A model generated the notes under the pieces. The model saw only the letters and a program-made list of their open reading frames with translations, made no database searches and had not been told where the DNA came from. Positions 1 to 9,870 of a stretch of DNA of 49,807 nt are shown piece by piece (the stretch's first letter is position 1; each line of letters begins with the position of its first letter). The translations under genes and the position numbers were made by a program. The DNA comes from Deltaproteobacteria bacterium (lineage in GTDB: Bacteria; Desulfobacterota; GWC2-55-46): NCBI GenBank assembly GCA_016218105.1, contig JACRET010000097.1, positions 1 through 49,807 on the forward strand. Direction: 5' to 3'.

Positions 1-129
1 CTTGAACCCCTTCTTTATGAAGCTGTCGCACATCTCCTCGAGCTTCTCGCCCTCAAGGTCGTTTATATAGTTGTCGGGATAAAGGACGACCGTTTCTCCG
101 AGCTCCTTGAAATTAAGCCTCTTTATCAC
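1..129 (-). CDS. STAS-domain protein (anti-sigma factor antagonist-like), 3' part outside window
   Basis: Only the first 43 codons are present; the gene runs off the left edge. Translation from a GTG at 129-127 gives an N-terminus with VVLYPDNYINDLEGEKLEEM, which matches the first strand and helix of STAS proteins (SpoIIAA/RsbV family, usually about 100-110 residues). The Shine-Dalgarno AGGGGTGA sits just upstream. The start overlaps the end of the preceding ATPase/anti-sigma gene by 17 bases, so the two are translationally coupled. This is the classical arrangement of an antagonist next to its RsbW-like partner. Whether the phosphorylatable Ser/Thr is present cannot be seen because that part lies outside the window. 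Confidence 0.72.
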   Translation of the reverse strand, partial: MIKRLNFKELGETVVLYPDNYINDLEGEKLEEMCDSFIKKGFK

Positions 130-2335
130 CGCTCACCCCTTTCTTTATCAAATATTTTACGAGCACTATTTTAGCGCCCCCGCGGAGCTTCTCGAACCTC
201 ACCTCGTCCATGAGCCCTTTCATAAGCTCAAAACCCCATCCCCTCTTTCTCGGCAAGGAATCGGACTCGGTCATTGACACGGCGGCGGGGCTGTCGAAAT
301 CGACACCCCCGTTCTGCACATGTATCGTAAGCTTGTCGTCTCCGGCAACGAACCTTAAAAAGACCTTTGACGCCTTGACCCTGCTGTGCTCAAACGCGTT
401 TATGCACGCCTCTACGAGCGCCGCCTTTATCTGGCCTATGGCGTTCTCGTCGAAACCCATCTCGGTGCCGATCTCCTCGACCGCCCTGGCAGCCACAAGC
501 TCAGCCTTTGTGGAGGCGGGTATTACCACCTCGAATTCCTTGTTAGACGCCAGAGTATGGGCGCTTTTAGGACGGTTTGGCGAGCCTTTATCCTCAAGGC
601 TGTCTTTTAATATTTTCAGCTGCACCGAGTCCGTCGAATAGATCCCTTCGCTGTCTATCCTCTTCAGGGCCTCGCCTGTAAACCCTTCCCTGCCTACTAT
701 CCACCTTACTATCCTGGCGGCCCTGAAGTTCTCCTTTAAAAGGAGGCTGCGCCTTATGAAGCTCTCCACATCCCCGATATTTACCGGGGAGAGCGCGTCC
801 TTTACGCCTGTTATCCAGATGACCTCGTTGCCCGAGTCGTACCTGCCGTTCTGAAACCCCTGAGCTATTATTATAGGCGGGCCGGTCTCGTTGCCTTCCC
901 ATCTCAGGGAGTCGAAACAGCCGATCACCTGCGGCAAAGGAAGATCCTCTTCCTCTTTGAGCTTTTCAACAGACTTGTCCGGGTCTTTTTTATACCGCGA
1001 TATAAATATCTGATTCCGCATGAGCACTTTAAGGATCTTCTGCCCGTTAAACGACTTTAAGGCCGCGACGATCTCTTCCTTGAGCTTGCCCTGTACCCTC
1101 AAACCCTTCTGGTTAAAGCCTTCCTTCAATCCGTCCCTGATTGCGGAGGTCTTGACCTCCTCGCCGCTCCTGCCCTTCACCCTTGTTTCGTATACGAAGC
1201 CTATAAAATCCTTCATGACCCCGTCACCGGCCCATTTAACAGACCCGAGATTCGTGTCGATGAGACCCGATGCGCTTAAGTTTTCCAGGGTCTTCCCGAG
1301 CTCTAAAGCCTCTACCCTTAGCCGCTCGGCCATATCCTCTTCTGAGACCGCACCGGAGGCAAAAGCTATCGCGTTAAGGACGCGCAGGTCATTGAGACCC
1401 TTCAGTTTCAGGGATGCGCGGAGGGAAAAGGCGATATTCCCTTCAAATACCTCGCCCGCGTAGAGCTCAACAAAATTTTTCAGCGTAGTCAACGGCCTTT
1501 CGGACCTGTGAGCGGCCCAGATTATATTTTTTATATACATCGGATTTCCGCAGAGCTTATTGGCGCCAAGCGTCAACACCTCTGTGTCGAACTCAAGGTT
1601 GTACTGGCGGCAAAGCTCCATCATCATAGAAGCCGCCGTCTCTTCATCCAGCCCGGATAACGAGATCGCCTCTATCGAAGCCCCCACAGAGCCGCCCTCA
1701 AGCGCCTTTACCGTGGAACCGGCGGCAAGGAAAGAAGACGCTCCGGCGCAAAGCGCCTCCATAAGCTCTTTTCCAACATGCGGCCCCTTCACATCGGGGT
1801 AGACGCCGGAAGCGAGGTCTATGTCGTCCAGGATGAGATAAACAGGTACGCCTGAGCGATGGGTAAGAAGCTGGGGCGCGTTTAAAGAGTTCCTTAACGC
1901 GGCGATAATATCCCCGCTCTTTTTTGCCTCCCTGTGGAGCGCTATGAATTCGGAGAGCCCGAAGCTGTCATCGTCAACAAGAAGCCTCGCAAGCTTATCG
2001 AGCGATATCTCGCTCCTTATGAACCTGGGGTCGCGCTTCCTGAAGGCGAGGTACTGCTTTACCACTTCCTTAAGAAAATCCTCGGCGAAGACTTCCGGGC
2101 TTCCGTAACCCTTGAACTGATAGTATACAGGCACTACCCTCGCCTGAGACCAGAAGAGTTCCCTGTGCACCCTCCTGAGCATTTCCGTCTTACCTATCCA
2201 TCTCTTGCCGAGAAGGAAAATGCCGGGCGAACGCTTCTGCTGGCAGGTAGCCCTCTCAAGTATATACTCGAGTTCCTGTGCCCTTCCGAAAAACTCGCCG
2301 TCGGGACATATATTAAAAAGAAGCTTATCTTTCAT
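113..2335 (-). CDS. STAND-like ATPase fused to C-terminal RsbW-like histidine-kinase-fold ATPase domain
   Basis: 740 residues with two nucleotide-binding modules. The N-terminus has a P-loop, GKRWIGKT (43-50), and a Walker B strand, VYLILDDID (165-173), as in AAA/STAND ATPases. The middle (about 300-590) is helical and unassigned. The last 130 residues form a GHKL (HATPase_c_2) domain like anti-sigma kinases RsbW/SpoIIAB: N-box with EACINAFEHS (about 642-651), a G1-like motif QNGG (about 674-677) and a G2-like motif RGWGFELMKG (about 697-706). In G1 the usual Asp of DxGxG, which contacts adenine, is Asn here. The gene overlaps the upstream diguanylate cyclase by 11 bases and the downstream STAS gene by 17, so it is the centre of a signalling operon. 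By inference the ATPase domain senses or oligomerises and controls binding of the GHKL domain to the STAS partner or a sigma factor. The substrate is unknown. Confidence 0.75.
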   Translation of the reverse strand: MKDKLLFNICPDGEFFGRAQELEYILERATCQQKRSPGIFLLGKRWIGKTEMLRRVHRELFWSQARVVPVYYQFKGYGSPEVFAEDFLKEVVKQYLAFRKRDPRFIRSEISLDKLARLLVDDDSFGLSEFIALHREAKKSGDIIAALRNSLNAPQLLTHRSGVPVYLILDDIDLASGVYPDVKGPHVGKELMEALCAGASSFLAAGSTVKALEGGSVGASIEAISLSGLDEETAASMMMELCRQYNLEFDTEVLTLGANKLCGNPMYIKNIIWAAHRSERPLTTLKNFVELYAGEVFEGNIAFSLRASLKLKGLNDLRVLNAIAFASGAVSEEDMAERLRVEALELGKTLENLSASGLIDTNLGSVKWAGDGVMKDFIGFVYETRVKGRSGEEVKTSAIRDGLKEGFNQKGLRVQGKLKEEIVAALKSFNGQKILKVLMRNQIFISRYKKDPDKSVEKLKEEEDLPLPQVIGCFDSLRWEGNETGPPIIIAQGFQNGRYDSGNEVIWITGVKDALSPVNIGDVESFIRRSLLLKENFRAARIVRWIVGREGFTGEALKRIDSEGIYSTDSVQLKILKDSLEDKGSPNRPKSAHTLASNKEFEVVIPASTKAELVAARAVEEIGTEMGFDENAIGQIKAALVEACINAFEHSRVKASKVFLRFVAGDDKLTIHVQNGGVDFDSPAAVSMTESDSLPRKRGWGFELMKGLMDEVRFEKLRGGAKIVLVKYLIKKGVSGDKEA

Positions 2336-3932
2336 AAACTACGACCCTGTTCTTTCCCATGCGCTTGGCCGAATACATCGCGGAATCGGCCCTGTGAAGA
2401 AGCTCGTCAATGTGGCTTGCGTCGCCGGGGAATTCAGCCACGCCGAGGCTAATCGTCGGCCATTCCTTAAATGTGGAGTTCGCAGGCCTGAACTCTTCCA
2501 CTCCCTTTCTTATCCTCTCCGCTATAACGAATGAGTCCTTCTTGTTCGTATGCGGGAGTATTACCGCGAACTCCTCGCCGCCGAACCTGGCGACCACATC
2601 CATCGACCTTACGGCGTCCCGAATGGCCCTGGAAACGCCCCTTAACACCTCATCCCCTGAGATATGACCGTACGTGTCATTAAAGGATTTGAAATTGTCT
2701 ATGTCTATCATGAAGGTAGAGAAGCATTCGCTGTGCCTCTTTACCCTCTCGACCTCCTCAAAGAGCCTTTCACGGAAGTATCTCCTGTTAAATAGGCCTG
2801 TCAGGGGGTCTGTCATCGAGAGCATCTTAAGCTCTTCGCTCATGCTGTAGTACGCGCCCCTCTCAAGGGCGATAGAGGCATAATTGGAGAATGACAAAAG
2901 CAGCTGAAGGTCGTCATCAGAGAAGACCTCCCCGCTTATCTTATCCGAGACGTTTATTACCCCTATAACGCGGGTATCGAGCTTGAGCGGTATGGAAATA
3001 AAGGATTTTGTCTTGTATATGGGCCTGTTCTTCCATGACGGCACCTCGGCCTCGATATTCCTTACCATTACCGGCAGGCCCTTCGCGGCTATCGACCCGG
3101 AGATGCCCTCGCCGAGCTTTACCTTAAGATTGTCTATTATACGCCTGTCTATGCCCTTCGACGCCTTTACGGATAGAAGGTTGCTCTTGTTATCGAGTAT
3201 CATCAGCGTGCCGCGCTCCGCCTTCACGAGTTCCGAGGACTTCGAGAGTATCGTTTCATAAAGTTCCTCTCTATCCAATACCGGGGCTATCGATTTATAG
3301 ACCTGCTCAAGGGCGTGAAAACCGTTCAGGCCGGCCTTGCCCCTCAACCCATCATTGCCGTTTGAAAGCGTTTTCGAGCGCAGGGATTTAAGAAATGGCA
3401 CCGCGAGGTTATTTATTATGTCAGGGATGGTAAATATGGAATTCGGCGGAATGGTGGCAAGCTGGCCCTTCAAGGTTGCCACCGAGTTTTCGCTGAACCC
3501 GAATTGAGCGAGCCCCTCGTAGAAATCCCTTATTTCATTCCCCTTAAGGAAGGTATGGCCGCCTACAATCACAAAAGGCTTATTCGCCTCTATAAAGGCA
3601 GGTACCGCGAAAATATACTGATTTGTATGGCATTTATATATGTAAGTCTTGCCCTTTTCAATAACTTGTGAAACAGCCCGCAGGTAGACCTCCCGGCAGA
3701 GTTCAACGCCCCTGGGGTCTGACTTGACGGCCGAGCAGACAAAATTCCCCCTTGAGGACGCGCAAAGCCGCACACCGGCGCTGTCATATAGCGAAATGGG
3801 CATATCCAAAAGGGCTGAGAGCCCCTCCTGGAATTCCCGCCAGAGCGAAAGATCGACCGAGTTTTTACCGGGCTTTATGCCTTTTTCCATGCTCACTGAG
3901 TCTTTCCGGTCTAACATGGTGTTTTTCAACAA
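2325..3932 (-). CDS. Diguanylate cyclase with PocR, GAF and GGDEF domains
   Basis: 535 residues. Residues about 25-190 look like a PocR ligand-binding domain (spaced Cys residues, then a VIVGGHTF strand). Residues about 212-360 look like a GAF domain (ERGTLMILD, then ISIPLKL). Residues about 372-533 are a GGDEF domain with GGEEF at 451-455. An RSMD motif lies exactly five residues before GGEEF, matching the inhibitory I-site, so feedback inhibition by c-di-GMP is expected. No transmembrane segment is seen, so it is probably cytoplasmic. Start choice: TTG at 3932 has GGAGG nine bases upstream; the first ATG is at 3917 and lacks a well placed SD. It is the first gene of the operon with the ATPase/anti-sigma protein and the STAS protein, linking c-di-GMP synthesis to partner switching. 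Confidence 0.85.
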   Translation of the reverse strand: MLKNTMLDRKDSVSMEKGIKPGKNSVDLSLWREFQEGLSALLDMPISLYDSAGVRLCASSRGNFVCSAVKSDPRGVELCREVYLRAVSQVIEKGKTYIYKCHTNQYIFAVPAFIEANKPFVIVGGHTFLKGNEIRDFYEGLAQFGFSENSVATLKGQLATIPPNSIFTIPDIINNLAVPFLKSLRSKTLSNGNDGLRGKAGLNGFHALEQVYKSIAPVLDREELYETILSKSSELVKAERGTLMILDNKSNLLSVKASKGIDRRIIDNLKVKLGEGISGSIAAKGLPVMVRNIEAEVPSWKNRPIYKTKSFISIPLKLDTRVIGVINVSDKISGEVFSDDDLQLLLSFSNYASIALERGAYYSMSEELKMLSMTDPLTGLFNRRYFRERLFEEVERVKRHSECFSTFMIDIDNFKSFNDTYGHISGDEVLRGVSRAIRDAVRSMDVVARFGGEEFAVILPHTNKKDSFVIAERIRKGVEEFRPANSTFKEWPTISLGVAEFPGDASHIDELLHRADSAMYSAKRMGKNRVVVYER

Positions 3933-4017
3933 AAAAAAATGCCTCCAATACCAGATTTAAGGTACTGCGGCATCCTTAGCCCTTTAAGACCCGTCATGAG
4001 TCTCGCGACTTAAACCC

Positions 4018-4071
4018 ATTATACCAATGGCAGAATTAGTTACCTATTAAAAAACAGACGTTTTTTAATAG
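4018..4071 (-). promoter_or_regulatory. TATAAT -10 box with a perfect 12-bp palindrome at the -35 side
   Basis: On the minus strand, TATAAT occupies 4023-4018, with no good -35 hexamer 16-18 bases upstream. Immediately upstream is a perfect inverted repeat: CTATTAAAAAAC at 4044-4055 and GTTTTTTAATAG at 4060-4071, with a 4-base gap. Its centre is about 46 bases before the expected start of transcription. The layout fits an activator-dependent promoter for the diguanylate cyclase operon. The alternative is an AT-rich transcription end for secF. The rest of the 3933-4210 gap holds no gene that I can support. Confidence 0.4.
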
Positions 4072-4210
4072 CATAACCTCAATTTAGTTAGCCTTTGACA
4101 TAGCATAAACGCGTAAAAATTACAACTGCTATTTTAAATGAAATGTAGAGAAAAGCGGGGAGTAAAACAAGAAAGCCTTACATATCAATAGGTTGAAAAA
4201 ACTCCATTCC

Positions 4211-5128
4211 TTAGGTTTTTGCCAGTCCCGGCCTCTTCTTCTGACCTTTCCAAAAAAGGAGTATCGGGCTTGCGATGAAGATTGACGAGTAGGTGCCTAC
4301 GAGCACTCCCACAAAGAGGGCGAGCGAGAAGTCATGTATGACCTCGCCGCCGAAAAAGAGGAGGGCCACAAGCGCCAGGAGGGTTGTAAGGGATGTGACG
4401 ATAGTCCTTCTTAATACCTCGTTTATAGACCTGTTTATAAGGGGGATCATCTCCTCTTTTGTACGCTTTCTTAAATTTTCCCTTATCCTGTCAAATACCA
4501 CGACCGTATCCGTAAGCGAGTATCCGGCCAGGGTCAGAAGAGCTGTTATGATGAGGAGCGACATCTCCTTATTCAAGAGCCACATGAAACCCATTACAAA
4601 AAGGACGTCATGAAAGGTCGCGATTACGGCAGCGATCCCGAAGCGGAACTCAAACCTCCAGGCCACATAGATAAGTATGCCGATCAGGGAAATTGTAATG
4701 GCCCATAAAGCGTCTTTCTGAAGCTTCTTGCCCACTGTCGGGCCGACTTCAGTGGTCGAATCCACGGCATACGGATTGTCGGGGAGCCCCTGCGAAAACA
4801 CTTCCCCTATCGCCTTCGAGGTCGCCGCCAGGTCGCCTTCCGTGCTTTTAAGCCTTACCAGGAGCTTGTTCGGTTCAGCGAACTGCTGGAGATTGGCGTC
4901 CTTAAAGCCTTTTTCGGACAGGAGCTTTCTTACATGGTCTATCTCAAGCGGCTTTTCAAACCTGAACTGTATCGAGATACCCCCGGCAAAGTCGGTGCCG
5001 AGGTTGGCTTTACCAAGCGGTATCGCAATGACCGCTATAATGCCGATTATCGCGAAAATCCCTGAAATGGCAAAGAGTATCCATCTTTTGCCCAGGAAAT
5101 CTATATTAGTTTCGCCCCAGATGTCCAT
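4211..5128 (-). CDS. secF: Protein translocase subunit SecF
   Basis: 305 residues, the normal length for SecF. It forms the SecDF complex with the product of the upstream gene and uses proton flow to pull preproteins through SecYEG on the periplasmic side. Visible features are one N-terminal membrane segment (about 15-37), the periplasmic P1 domain beginning with GTDFAGGISIQ, and a cluster of five membrane segments in the second half with SLTDTVVVFDRIRENL, the conserved TM4 region of SecF. ATG at 5128 is preceded by GGAGG. It lies 36 bases after secD, in the order yajC-secD-secF, so it is cotranscribed with them. Confidence 0.97.
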   Translation of the reverse strand: MDIWGETNIDFLGKRWILFAISGIFAIIGIIAVIAIPLGKANLGTDFAGGISIQFRFEKPLEIDHVRKLLSEKGFKDANLQQFAEPNKLLVRLKSTEGDLAATSKAIGEVFSQGLPDNPYAVDSTTEVGPTVGKKLQKDALWAITISLIGILIYVAWRFEFRFGIAAVIATFHDVLFVMGFMWLLNKEMSLLIITALLTLAGYSLTDTVVVFDRIRENLRKRTKEEMIPLINRSINEVLRRTIVTSLTTLLALVALLFFGGEVIHDFSLALFVGVLVGTYSSIFIASPILLFWKGQKKRPGLAKT

Positions 5129-5164
5129 AATCCTCCAAATCGTCTTGAGACGATTATCTTCAAA

Positions 5165-6751
5165 TTAGATGCTCAATCTCTTTGCCCTGAACTTCTCGCT
5201 CTGCAAGTCGAAAAAGACCTTCGTGCCGACAAGCGCTGTAAAGAGGTTTATAAGGATACCGATACTTAAGGACACGGCAAAGCCCTTGATGGGCCCGCTT
5301 CCGAACTGGAAGAGGACGGCGGCCGTAATCAGCGTCGTTACATGCGAGTCGATGACAGTCCACCACGCGTGGTCGTAACCGGCGTTTACCGCCGAACGTG
5401 GCGTGCGCCCCGCGCGGAGCTCCTCTTTTATCCTCTCGAATATGAGGACGTTGGAATCGACCCCCATGCCTATCGTAAGTATGATACCGGCGATACCCGG
5501 CAGTGTAAGGGTGGAGTTGAGCCATGCCATCGCGCCAAGCAGCATTGTTATATTAAGTAATATGGCGAAGTCCGCCGCCAGACCGGATATCTTATAGTAA
5601 ATCGCCATGAACACAAGGACGAGCAGCGCTCCGAGCACCGCGGCCCTTACCCCGGCCTTGATGGAATCCGCTCCCAAAGTCGGGCCGACCGTAACGTTCT
5701 GGATGATATTTACAGGGGCCGGCAGGGCGCCTGCCCTTAAAACTATCGCCAGGTCTGTCGCTTCCTCGTAGGTGAACCCGCCTGATATCTGGGCCTTGCC
5801 TCCGGCGATCGCCTCCCTGATCTGCGGGGCGGAGTGTACATTGCCGTCAAGCACTATGGCGAGCCTCTTGCCTACGTTCTGGCTGGTGACCCTCTCGAAT
5901 ATCCGCGCCCCGTTTGCATCGAATGTAAGCGCGACGTAAGGCTCGTTATACTGGCTGTCGATAGCCACCCTCGCGTCAGACAAGGAATCTCCGGTAAGAA
6001 GGGTCTCTTTCCTGACGAGATAAGCCACCTTCTGGAGCGCGCCCGTCTCCTTTGACGCCGACTGCTGGAAGAGCACCTCGGTGCCGGGAGGGGCGCCTGT
6101 TGCGAGCGCCTTCTGCGCGTCCATCGACTCGTCGAGCAACCTGAACTCAAGCACCGCGGTCTTACCGATAAGCTGTATGGCTCTCTGGGGGTCTTTAAGG
6201 CCCGGGAGCTGTATTACAAGCTCGTTCTCGCCCTGTTTCTGTATCACAGGTTCGGCAACGCCGAACTTATCTATCCTGTTCCTTATCGTCTCAAGGGCCT
6301 GGGACCTCGCCCAGTCCTTTATACGCTCGACCTCGCTGTTATTAAGATTAAATGCCAGCTTTCCGTCGGCGGCCGAAGGCGCGTCGAAAACCCCGAATGA
6401 GTCCGATATCATCTGTGAGATCGCGTTGCGGGAGCTTTCGTCGGGATAGGTTATCGTCACCGCGGACACACCCGCTTTTGAGACCGCTCCGTAGCTGATA
6501 TTCTTTCTCTTAAGCTCATCCTCTATCGAACTCGCCAGCCGGAGGGTGTGGTTATCGACCGCCTTCTCCTGATCAACGCTCAAGACAAGGTGCATGCCGC
6601 CCTGAAGGTCGAGCCCAAGCACTATCTTGGGGATGTTGTTTGACCAGAAGGAAGGGAGGTTTTTCGAAATAGGCGTTGAAGGCAGGAAGAGCACTATCGC
6701 TATGACGGTGAACCCGGCCAGCATGACAATACGCCAAAAGATGCTTCTCAT
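5165..6751 (-). CDS. secD: Protein translocase subunit SecD
   Basis: About 528 residues. It has an N-terminal membrane segment, then LGLDLQGGMHLVL, a SecD hallmark, then a long periplasmic region (about 60-350), then five membrane segments with GMGVDSNVLIFERIKEE. That last motif carries the conserved Asp of TM4 used for proton-driven translocation. The start is the ATG at 6751 because GGAG lies five bases upstream; an upstream in-frame GTG two codons earlier is less well placed. It works with SecF (36 bases downstream) and YajC (upstream). Confidence 0.97.
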   Translation of the reverse strand: MRSIFWRIVMLAGFTVIAIVLFLPSTPISKNLPSFWSNNIPKIVLGLDLQGGMHLVLSVDQEKAVDNHTLRLASSIEDELKRKNISYGAVSKAGVSAVTITYPDESSRNAISQMISDSFGVFDAPSAADGKLAFNLNNSEVERIKDWARSQALETIRNRIDKFGVAEPVIQKQGENELVIQLPGLKDPQRAIQLIGKTAVLEFRLLDESMDAQKALATGAPPGTEVLFQQSASKETGALQKVAYLVRKETLLTGDSLSDARVAIDSQYNEPYVALTFDANGARIFERVTSQNVGKRLAIVLDGNVHSAPQIREAIAGGKAQISGGFTYEEATDLAIVLRAGALPAPVNIIQNVTVGPTLGADSIKAGVRAAVLGALLVLVFMAIYYKISGLAADFAILLNITMLLGAMAWLNSTLTLPGIAGIILTIGMGVDSNVLIFERIKEELRAGRTPRSAVNAGYDHAWWTVIDSHVTTLITAAVLFQFGSGPIKGFAVSLSIGILINLFTALVGTKVFFDLQSEKFRAKRLSI

Positions 6752-6849
6752 ACACACTCCATTTATGCTTTTGATACAAGGCCTTTTTTACGCAGACGCC
6801 CCTTGAAGGCTAAAAACCCCCAAGGGCCCGGCCTGCCTTTTATCAAAGA

Positions 6850-7176
6850 TTAGCCCTGCGGCTTTCTGATGGCGACAGCTTCTCTCGCGATCTTAACCCT
6901 TACGTTCTCGGCTATCTCGATTGTGATGGTATCTTCCTGGACGGATATTACCCTTCCGTAAAGGCCGCCGTTTGTCACGACACTGTCGCCCTTCTGCACC
7001 TCTGAGAGCATCTGCTTGTGCTCTTTGGCCTTCTTCTGCTGAGGGCGGATGAGGAGGAAGTAGAATATGACAAAAAGAAGCACTAACGGGGCTATGGACA
7101 TAAAGCTCCCCAAGGGACCGCCTCCCGAAGGCGCGGCATCCTCGGCATAAGCTAAAGCAACTGGTAGAAATAACAC
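6850..7176 (-). CDS. yajC: Preprotein translocase accessory subunit YajC
   Basis: 108 residues: a short N-terminal region, one membrane segment (about 27-45), then the YajC signature LIRPQQKKAKEH and a small basic-acidic cytoplasmic domain with VVTNGGLYGRVISV. The start is GTG at 7176, with AAGGAGG seven bases upstream. An ATG lying closer to the SD is in another frame and gives an unrelated peptide. YajC binds SecDF at the inner membrane; its exact role is minor and not essential in E. coli. The 179-base gap upstream towards tgt holds only short GC-rich hairpins. Confidence 0.95.
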   Translation of the reverse strand: MLFLPVALAYAEDAAPSGGGPLGSFMSIAPLVLLFVIFYFLLIRPQQKKAKEHKQMLSEVQKGDSVVTNGGLYGRVISVQEDTITIEIAENVRVKIAREAVAIRKPQG

Positions 7177-7355
7177 TGTACATCCTCCTTGGTTTTATAC
7201 AGAGCGGCCTCGCTTGCAGCCCTGCGCCGCTCCCCGGTTCGCGGTTGCGGCGTACCGCAAAAGTACGCTTCACCCCTCACCGCCGGAGCGCCCCGGCCTG
7301 CCTTGTTCCGGTCTGTATACTCGTTTGTTTATGATGCTGTATGTAAAAAATATCT

Positions 7356-8552
<1,197 letters not shown>

Positions 8553-9578
8553 TCATATTACGAGCATCGCGTCGCCGTAACTGAAAAACCTGTATTTTTC
8601 GCGAACCGCTTCCCTGTAGGCATTGAGTAGATTATCAAGCCCCGCGAAGGCCGAAACGAGCATTATCAATGTAGAGCCAGGCAGATGAAAATTCGTAAGT
8701 AGCCCGTCTATCACCTTAAACTTATATCCGGGATAGATAAAAAGGTCTGTGGCGCCCGATAGTACCGGCGATTCAAAGTCCCTTGCCGCCGCCTCAAGCG
8801 CCCTCGTGGAGGTAGTGCCTACGGCTATGACCCTTCTACCCTCTTTCTTTGCCGATTTTACCGCATTAAAGGCGTCTACACCGATATCATACTTTTCATT
8901 CAGCATCCTGTGCCTTGTAATATCATCCACGCGCACAGGCATGAATGTGCCGGGGCCCGTATGGAGCGTTATGAAATGCACCTCTATCCCCTTTTCCCTG
9001 ATGATCTTTATCAGCTCGTCGGTAAAGTGCAAACCGGCTGTAGGAGCCGCAACCGCGCCTTCCCTGCCGGCGAAGACCGTCTGATAGCGCGCCTTGTCGC
9101 CGCTATCGGCCTCCCTCCTTATATAAGGCGGGAGAGGCACCTTCCCGATCTCCTCTAATTTTGGCGAGCCGTTGAACCTGCTCACCCAGAGCCCGTCACT
9201 TGAAGGGGAAGCCGCCACCTCGGCCTCAACTCCCTTGTCAAAAAAGAGACGCGAGCCTTTTTTAAGGCCTTTGGAGTTCCTTATAAGGCAGCTCCACTCT
9301 TCGTCTTGCCCGTTGATACCGAGCTTCTCGACCAGAAGTAGTTCGATCTTTCCGCCGGATGCCTTTGTGCCGATGAGCCTTGTGGGGATCACCTTTGTAT
9401 TATTCAAGATAAGCACGTCACCGGGGACAAAAAAATCGTGTATCTCCCTGAATGATCTATGGAGGAAACTGCCGGTGGCCCTGGAGAGCACCATCAGCCT
9501 GGACAGGTCCCTCTCCCCAAGCGGGTACTGGGCGATAAGCTCTTCCGGCAGATCAAATTCAAAATCCTTAATTTCCAT
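8553..9578 (-). CDS. queA: S-adenosylmethionine:tRNA ribosyltransferase-isomerase
   Basis: About 341 residues. QueA moves the ribosyl part of SAM onto preQ1 in tRNA to make epoxyqueuosine. The N-terminus DFEFDLPEELIAQYPL is the family signature. Later blocks include ILNNTKVIPTRL, PTAGLHFTDEL, THxGPGTF-like LHTGPGTFMPV and TNFHLPGSTLIMLVSAF. I chose the ATG at 9578 because the family begins there; a TTG at 9605 would add nine residues (MPQRGHGKF) not seen in the family. It is the first gene of the queA-tgt pair. Confidence 0.95.
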   Translation of the reverse strand: MEIKDFEFDLPEELIAQYPLGERDLSRLMVLSRATGSFLHRSFREIHDFFVPGDVLILNNTKVIPTRLIGTKASGGKIELLLVEKLGINGQDEEWSCLIRNSKGLKKGSRLFFDKGVEAEVAASPSSDGLWVSRFNGSPKLEEIGKVPLPPYIRREADSGDKARYQTVFAGREGAVAAPTAGLHFTDELIKIIREKGIEVHFITLHTGPGTFMPVRVDDITRHRMLNEKYDIGVDAFNAVKSAKKEGRRVIAVGTTSTRALEAAARDFESPVLSGATDLFIYPGYKFKVIDGLLTNFHLPGSTLIMLVSAFAGLDNLLNAYREAVREKYRFFSYGDAMLVI

Positions 9579-9731
9579 GAACTTCCCATGCCCCCTCTGC
9601 GGCAATCCATAAGTTTGCCACGAAAAGGAGCTCTTTTAAATATTTTTTTAAGCGGGGGTTAATGTGCCGGAAGGCCAATCATCGGGCAATGGCGGCTGTT
9701 CCTGACAGGGGTGCGAAAAAACCAGACGTTT

Positions 9732-9870
9732 CAGGCTGTCAAAAAGGTTGAAGCTCCCGCGGAATCCGCGGGGAATCTTCGATATGTAAGGAAACGAATT
9801 CTATTAGCTCGCTTGACCCCGCAGAAGGCTGCGATGACAACGAAGCAGATGGACTTTTTCAGCAGCCTAG
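9732..9870 (-). repeat. Dispersed inverted-end repeat, copy 1 (3' side of spoIID-like gene)
   Basis: Read on the minus strand the element begins CTAGGCTGCTGAAAAAGTCC and ends in an imperfect inverted copy (plus strand CAGGCTGTCAAAAAG at 9732-9746). The TAG at its start is the stop codon of the upstream gene. The interior holds a GC hairpin, CCCGCGG at 9756-9762 and CCGCGGG at 9766-9772, inside a 44-base block (9748-9791) nearly identical to 45022-45066. Its ends match the copies at 43425 and 49105. No coding sequence is seen in 9579-9866. Confidence 0.8.

Noticed and set aside
1934-2452. 172-residue plus-strand open frame
   Set aside because: It is antisense to the well-supported ATPase/anti-sigma gene and shows no domain, SD or neighbour logic.
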